Source: Terrabacter sp. Root181 | GTDB taxonomy: Bacteria > Actinomycetota > Actinomycetes > Actinomycetales > Dermatophilaceae | Assembly: GCF_001428505.1 (NCBI RefSeq) | Contig: NZ_LMHU01000001.1 | Coordinates: 140,273 to 204,272, forward strand | DNA length: 64,000 nt | Reading direction: 5' to 3' | Part shown: positions 60,946-64,000 of the stretch, one piece after another | Position numbering within the stretch: position 1 is the stretch's first letter | Layout: every line of letters begins with the position of its first letter | Program-made: the position numbers and the translations under genes | The notes under the pieces: model-generated | Database searches by the model: none | What the model was told of the DNA's origin: nothing | What the model saw: the letters and a program-made list of their open reading frames with translations, nothing else

Positions 60946-60968
60946 GGCATACCCGTGGGGGGTATGCC
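60946..60968. repeat. Inverted pair of GGCATAC heptamers
   Basis: GGCATACCC (60946-60954) and GGGTATGCC (60960-60968) form a perfect 9-bp-arm hairpin with a 5-nt loop, in the divergent region between the 298-aa gene and DUF4396. The heptamer is over-represented across the window; this is the only head-to-head pair. Confidence 0.7.
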
Positions 60969-61021
60969 GGGTGGCGGGCCCAGCGGGTCCCCGCAGCTCC
61001 CGGGACCGGAAGGACGAGACG

Positions 61022-61681
61022 ATGAACCACCCAGCGCACACCCATCACGCAGCCCACGAGGCGCGCGCGGCCCACGGTGGAGGGCTCGCCTCGATGGCGG
61101 CCAGTGCCACGCTGCACTGCCTCACGGGCTGTGCGATCGGAGAGATCCTCGGCCTCATGATCGGCACGGCGGTCGGGCTCGCCACGGGGGCGACCATCGC
61201 GCTGTCCGTGGCGCTCGCGTTTCTCTTCGGCTACGCACTCTCGAGCCTGCCCCTGCTGCGCAGTGGTCTGACGCTCGGCGCCGCGCTGGGGCTCGTCGTG
61301 GCCGCCGACACCGTCTCGATCCTCACGATGGAGGTCGTCGACAACCTCGTCATGGCCGTCATCCCGGGTGCCATGGACGCGGGGCTCGTCAACGCCGTCT
61401 TCTGGGTCGGGATGTCGATCTCGCTCGTCGCGGCGTTCCTCGCCGCCTACCCGGTGAACCGCTACCTGCTCGCCCGCGGCAAGGGCCACGCCCTGACGCA
61501 CGAGCACCACGGGTCGGCCGCTGCGGTCACCGGAGCGCGCCGTTTCATCCCCGACCTGCCCGCGCCGGCCCTGGCGGCGGCGATCGCCGCGTTCATGCTC
61601 GGTGGGCTCGTCGTCGCGGTCGCCGACGGGCTGGCATCTCCCAGCGCGGCGACCCACGCGGCCGTCAGCACGACGCGCTGA
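61022..61681 (+). CDS. DUF4396 membrane protein
   Basis: 219 aa from the ATG at 61022; GGAAGGACGAGACG upstream. A His-rich N-terminus (NHPAHTHHAAHEARAAHGGG) suggests metal binding. Five to six helices follow, with the family pattern SATLHCLTGCAIGEILGLMIG and a later VIPGAMDAGLVNAVFWVGM, YPVNRYLLARGKGHA. DUF4396 members are often seen near copper or metal genes; function is unknown and no such neighbours are visible here. Confidence 0.85.
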   Translation: MNHPAHTHHAAHEARAAHGGGLASMAASATLHCLTGCAIGEILGLMIGTAVGLATGATIALSVALAFLFGYALSSLPLLRSGLTLGAALGLVVAADTVSILTMEVVDNLVMAVIPGAMDAGLVNAVFWVGMSISLVAAFLAAYPVNRYLLARGKGHALTHEHHGSAAAVTGARRFIPDLPAPALAAAIAAFMLGGLVVAVADGLASPSAATHAAVSTTR

Positions 61682-61790
61682 CGGCGGACGCCGAACGTCC
61701 GGGTACGGCCCTACGCTGCCAATGGTGGGCCCGGTGGTGGTCCGAGGACAGCATCAGGGGCGGACGGGCCTCTGGGAGAAGGGGACTGCG

Positions 61791-62618
61791 ATGACCGATG
61801 TGACCTACGACGACCAGACCGGCGCCCGCTTCGAACGGGCCAGGCTCACCGGCGCCTCCTTCGAGGACGTCTACCTCGACCGCGCCACCTTCCACGACGT
61901 CGATCTGCGAGGTGCGTCGCTGCGCCAGGTCGACCTGCGGGGCCTTCGCGCCCGCGACGTCTGGCTCGAGGACGTCGACATCACCGGCGACGTCGAGAAC
62001 CTCGTCATCAACGGCGTCGACGTGGCGCCCCTCATCGAGGCTGAGCTCGACCGCCGGGACCCCGACCGGCCCAAGATGCGACCGACCGACGCCGCCGGCT
62101 ACCGCGAGGCCTGGGACGTCCTCGAGCGGCTCTGGGCCGGCACCGTCGCGCGCGCCCGCACCTTCCCGGCCGACCAGCTGCACGAGCGCGTCGACGGCGA
62201 GTGGTCCTTCATCGAGACCCAGCGGCACCTCGTCTTCGCCACCGACGCGTGGGTGTGTCGCGCCCTCCTCGGTGAGCCCGAGCCGTGGGACGCCCTCGAC
62301 CTGCCGCACGACGACATGCCCGACAGCCCGCCCGTGCCTCGCGACCGGGACGCGCGCCCCTCGCTCGACGAGGTGCTCGCGCTGCGCGCCGACCGGACGG
62401 CGACGGTGCGCCGGGTCGTCGACGGGCTCACCGACGAGGCGCTCGCGGGCACCACCGAGCCCGTCACCGCGCCCGGCTACCCCGAGCCCGAGTCGTATGC
62501 CGTGACCCGCATCCTGCGCACCATCCTCAACGAGGAGTGGCAGCACCGCCTCTACGCCGAGCGGGACCTCGACGCCCTCGCCGCCGGCGCGGGCGACCCC
62601 GCCCCGGCCACCCACTGA
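61791..62618 (+). CDS. Pentapeptide-repeat / DinB-like fusion protein
   Basis: 275 aa; GAGAAGGGGACTGCG before the ATG. Residues ~10-60 are pentapeptide-like (ARLTGASFEDVYLDRATFHDVDLRGASLRQVDLRGLR). The rest is a DinB-type four-helix bundle with candidate metal-binding histidines (HERVDGEWSFIETQRHLVFATD, and LNEEWQHRLYAERDL). DinB proteins are metal-dependent, often thiol-linked enzymes. The 3' end of the gene, including its stop codon, is the first unit of a 16-bp tandem repeat. Confidence 0.82.
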   Translation: MTDVTYDDQTGARFERARLTGASFEDVYLDRATFHDVDLRGASLRQVDLRGLRARDVWLEDVDITGDVENLVINGVDVAPLIEAELDRRDPDRPKMRPTDAAGYREAWDVLERLWAGTVARARTFPADQLHERVDGEWSFIETQRHLVFATDAWVCRALLGEPEPWDALDLPHDDMPDSPPVPRDRDARPSLDEVLALRADRTATVRRVVDGLTDEALAGTTEPVTAPGYPEPESYAVTRILRTILNEEWQHRLYAERDLDALAAGAGDPAPATH

Positions 62619-62665
62619 CCCGGCCACCCACTGACCCGGCCACCCCCTGACCCGGCGCTGGCTGA
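62603..62665 (+). repeat. 16-bp tandem repeat containing stop codons
   Basis: CCCGGCCACCCACTGA at 62603-62618, an exact copy at 62619-62634, one with a single change at 62635-62650 and a degenerate 15-bp unit to 62665. Every unit ends in TGA; the first supplies the last codons and stop of the DinB-like gene. 16 bp is not a multiple of three, so units beyond the first are in other frames. Confidence 0.8.
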
Positions 62666-62798
62666 CCCGGTCGCCCGGCGACCTCACAGCCGGTTCCCGG
62701 CGGTTTCCCACCCACGGCTCCTACACTGCTCCATCACCATGCGTGCGCGGGCGCGTGCAACCGCCGACCCCGCCGACCGCCGAACCCAGGAGGTTCCC

Positions 62799-63086
62799 GT
62801 GGCAGATCTCGGGTGGCCGGAGCTGAGCATCATCGCCCTCGCCGTCGTGCTCCTCTTCGGCTGGAAGCGCATGCCCGACATGGCCCGCAGCCTCGGGCGG
62901 TCGGCGCGCATCTTCAAGTCGGAGGTCGACCAGATGCGGACCTCGGCCGACGTCCCTGAGAACCACGTCGGCTCCGCCACGAGCGCCGTCTCCGAGGCGG
63001 ACGACCGCGCGGCCGCCGCCGAGGCCGAGGTCGCCCGGCTGCGTGCCGAGTTCGAGACCCGGAAGCACGCGAGCGGCTCGCACTAG
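62799..63086 (+). CDS. tatA: TatA/E-family twin-arginine translocase subunit
   Basis: 95 aa from the GTG at 62799 with AGGAGG five bases upstream. One N-terminal membrane helix ([38 protein letters not shown]) followed by an amphipathic helix and a charged tail: the TatA/E/TatB layout. The typical FG turn is present (LFGWKRMP). Copy A, B or E cannot be settled from the sequence; no tatC is nearby. Confidence 0.85.
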   Translation: MADLGWPELSIIALAVVLLFGWKRMPDMARSLGRSARIFKSEVDQMRTSADVPENHVGSATSAVSEADDRAAAAEAEVARLRAEFETRKHASGSH

Positions 63087-63095
63087 TCTGCGACC

Positions 63096-63533
63096 GTGAC
63101 GAGCGACCCCTCCGCCCTCCCCGAGCCCGAGCTCGAGCGCGACACGGAGCCCCACGCCGTGGCCGACACCGAGCCCGCGACCGAGCGCGCGACCGTGGCG
63201 CTCCTCGTCGGCGACGTGCGCACCGAGCCCCTGGACGAGCAGGTCCCCGCCGGGGTGGAGGTGCTCGGCGGAGCGCCGACCGCCGCCGTCACGACTCTCG
63301 CCGAGGTCGCCGGCGCCGAGGTCGGCGTCTGGGAGATGAGCCCCGGCACGGTCACGGACGTCGAGGCCGATGAGGTCTTCGTCGTGCTCTCCGGCCGGGC
63401 CGCGCTCGCGGTCGAGGGCGGTGCGACGCTCGAGCTCGGACCCGGCTCCGTCGTGCGGTTGCCCGAGGGTGCGCGCACGGTGTGGACGGTCACCGAGACG
63501 CTCCGCAAGATCTACGTCACGCCCCGCGCCTGA
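63096..63533 (+). CDS. Cupin-domain protein
   Basis: 145 aa; GTG start 9 bp after tatA. An acidic N-terminus (1-35) is followed by a single small cupin: GVWEMSPGTVTDVEADEVFVVLSGRAALAVEGG, then LELGPGSVVRLPEGARTVWTVTETLRKIYV. It is close to the cupin_3 group (ethanolamine utilisation/YgiD-like), in which the metal ligands are often incomplete. Function unknown. Followed by a GGCATAC heptamer. Confidence 0.85.
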   Translation: MTSDPSALPEPELERDTEPHAVADTEPATERATVALLVGDVRTEPLDEQVPAGVEVLGGAPTAAVTTLAEVAGAEVGVWEMSPGTVTDVEADEVFVVLSGRAALAVEGGATLELGPGSVVRLPEGARTVWTVTETLRKIYVTPRA

Positions 63534-63556
63534 CGGCATACGCCATCGGTCGCCCG

Positions 63557-64000
63557 TCAGGCGACGGTGTGGATCGGGTCGTTCGGCAGCCGGCGCACCT
63601 TGGCGCGGCGGCGACGCCGCTCCGGGATCATCGAGCGCATCTCCTCGAGGCGGCCGAAGCACAGCAGCCGGTCCTCGGCCTCGAGCACGACGCGGCGCCG
63701 CGGGTTGGGGACGACGCTCGTGCCGCGGTGCAGGGTGAGCACCTGCAGGTCGCGCTCCTCGAGCCCCGAGTCGCCGATCGTCTTGCCGATGATGTCGGCG
63801 CCGGCGTGCACGACGAGCTCGGCGACGCCGTAGCCCGTCGAGACCGTGAGCCGCTGGCGCACGTCGATCTCGGGGAAGGCGACCTGGCCGGCGATGTGGT
63901 CGATGATCGCGCCGGCGACATCGAGCTTCGTCGCCGTCTCGATGCCCTCGAGACCGGGGGAGGAGTTGACCTCCATGACGAGGGGGCCGTCGTTGCCCTC
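63557..64000 (-). CDS. RimK-like ATP-grasp ligase with TrkA-C-type tail (5' part outside window)
   Basis: Only the last ~147 residues are present; the frame runs off the window end. The motif [14 protein letters not shown] is the C-terminal end of a RimK-type ATP-grasp domain (Mg-binding Asn and Glu), which adds glutamate to a protein or small acceptor. It is followed by [50 protein letters not shown]-type sequence, matching a TrkA-C/RCK regulatory domain. Such a fusion would put ligand-gating on the ligase. Confirmation needs the upstream part. Confidence 0.75.
   Translation of the reverse strand, partial: EGNDGPLVMEVNSSPGLEGIETATKLDVAGAIIDHIAGQVAFPEIDVRQRLTVSTGYGVAELVVHAGADIIGKTIGDSGLEERDLQVLTLHRGTSVVPNPRRRVVLEAEDRLLCFGRLEEMRSMIPERRRRRAKVRRLPNDPIHTVA

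Overview
The window is about 72% G+C with dense, short-spaced coding and the conserved actinobacterial order ino1 - padR - class A PBP - GT87-like - rpsF - ssb - rpsR - rplI ... dnaB. Together with SigE-type and ECF sigma factors, WXG100 proteins and an FHA/FtsK EccC-like ATPase, this points to a high-GC Actinomycetota chromosome. Gene style and a peculiar over-represented heptamer (GGCATAC/GTATGCC) suggest Micrococcales, possibly Intrasporangiaceae; the family-level guess is inference. No rRNA, tRNA, CRISPR array, integrase or insertion sequence was seen.

Layout. (1) 1-16.5 kb: an ESX/type VII-like secretion locus: a giant Big/fibronectin III surface protein (N-terminus outside the window), MoxR ATPase, DUF58 protein, a transglutaminase-fold membrane protein without its catalytic Cys, an FHA-FtsK/SpoIIIE triple-ATPase and two WXG100 proteins. 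(2) 16.6-23.4 kb: an ECF sigma factor, a 161-aa protein of unknown function, a TPR-CHAT caspase-like protease (opposite strand) and two tandem cytoplasmic subtilisin-like (S8) proteases. The sigma gene and both S8 genes carry the same promoter block, GTATCA-N12-GCCGCRTCTG, about 40 bp before the start codon; I saw GTATCA nowhere else in the window. I read this as an autoregulated sigma regulon driving a protease cascade, the best candidate here for an undescribed system. (3) 23.4-34.1 kb: peroxiredoxin, DedA, a DUF4190/septum-formation protein, ino1 with its PadR regulator, a broken SigE-family sigma gene, the class A PBP, a GT87-like membrane protein, and the S6-SSB-S18-L9 operon with a leader that can mask the rpsF Shine-Dalgarno.

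(4) 34.3-54.4 kb lies between rplI and dnaB, which are near neighbours in mycobacteria and streptomycetes. It holds a LacI-controlled GH1/ABC sugar operon with paired operators, an iolC-like kinase, AraC/DUF1772, MATE, AlkD, a methyltransferase, DUF2277, and a ROK-controlled amino-sugar operon (ABC transporter, NagZ, ROK kinase, NagB) whose repressor gene appears leaderless and starts directly after a perfect 27-bp palindrome. (5) 54.4-56.2 kb: dnaB preceded by a cluster of DnaA-box-like sequences. (6) 56.3-64 kb: VOC protein, DUF1059-like, a MerR/DUF1048/ABC-2 exporter operon with a MerR-type operator, a 298-aa protein of unknown function, DUF4396, pentapeptide/DinB, TatA-like, cupin, and the 3' part of a RimK-like ligase carrying a TrkA-C-type tail.

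Limits: everything was read by eye from sequence. Residue numbers come from the chosen starts; domain limits are approximate; family names rest on motif recognition and not on searches.
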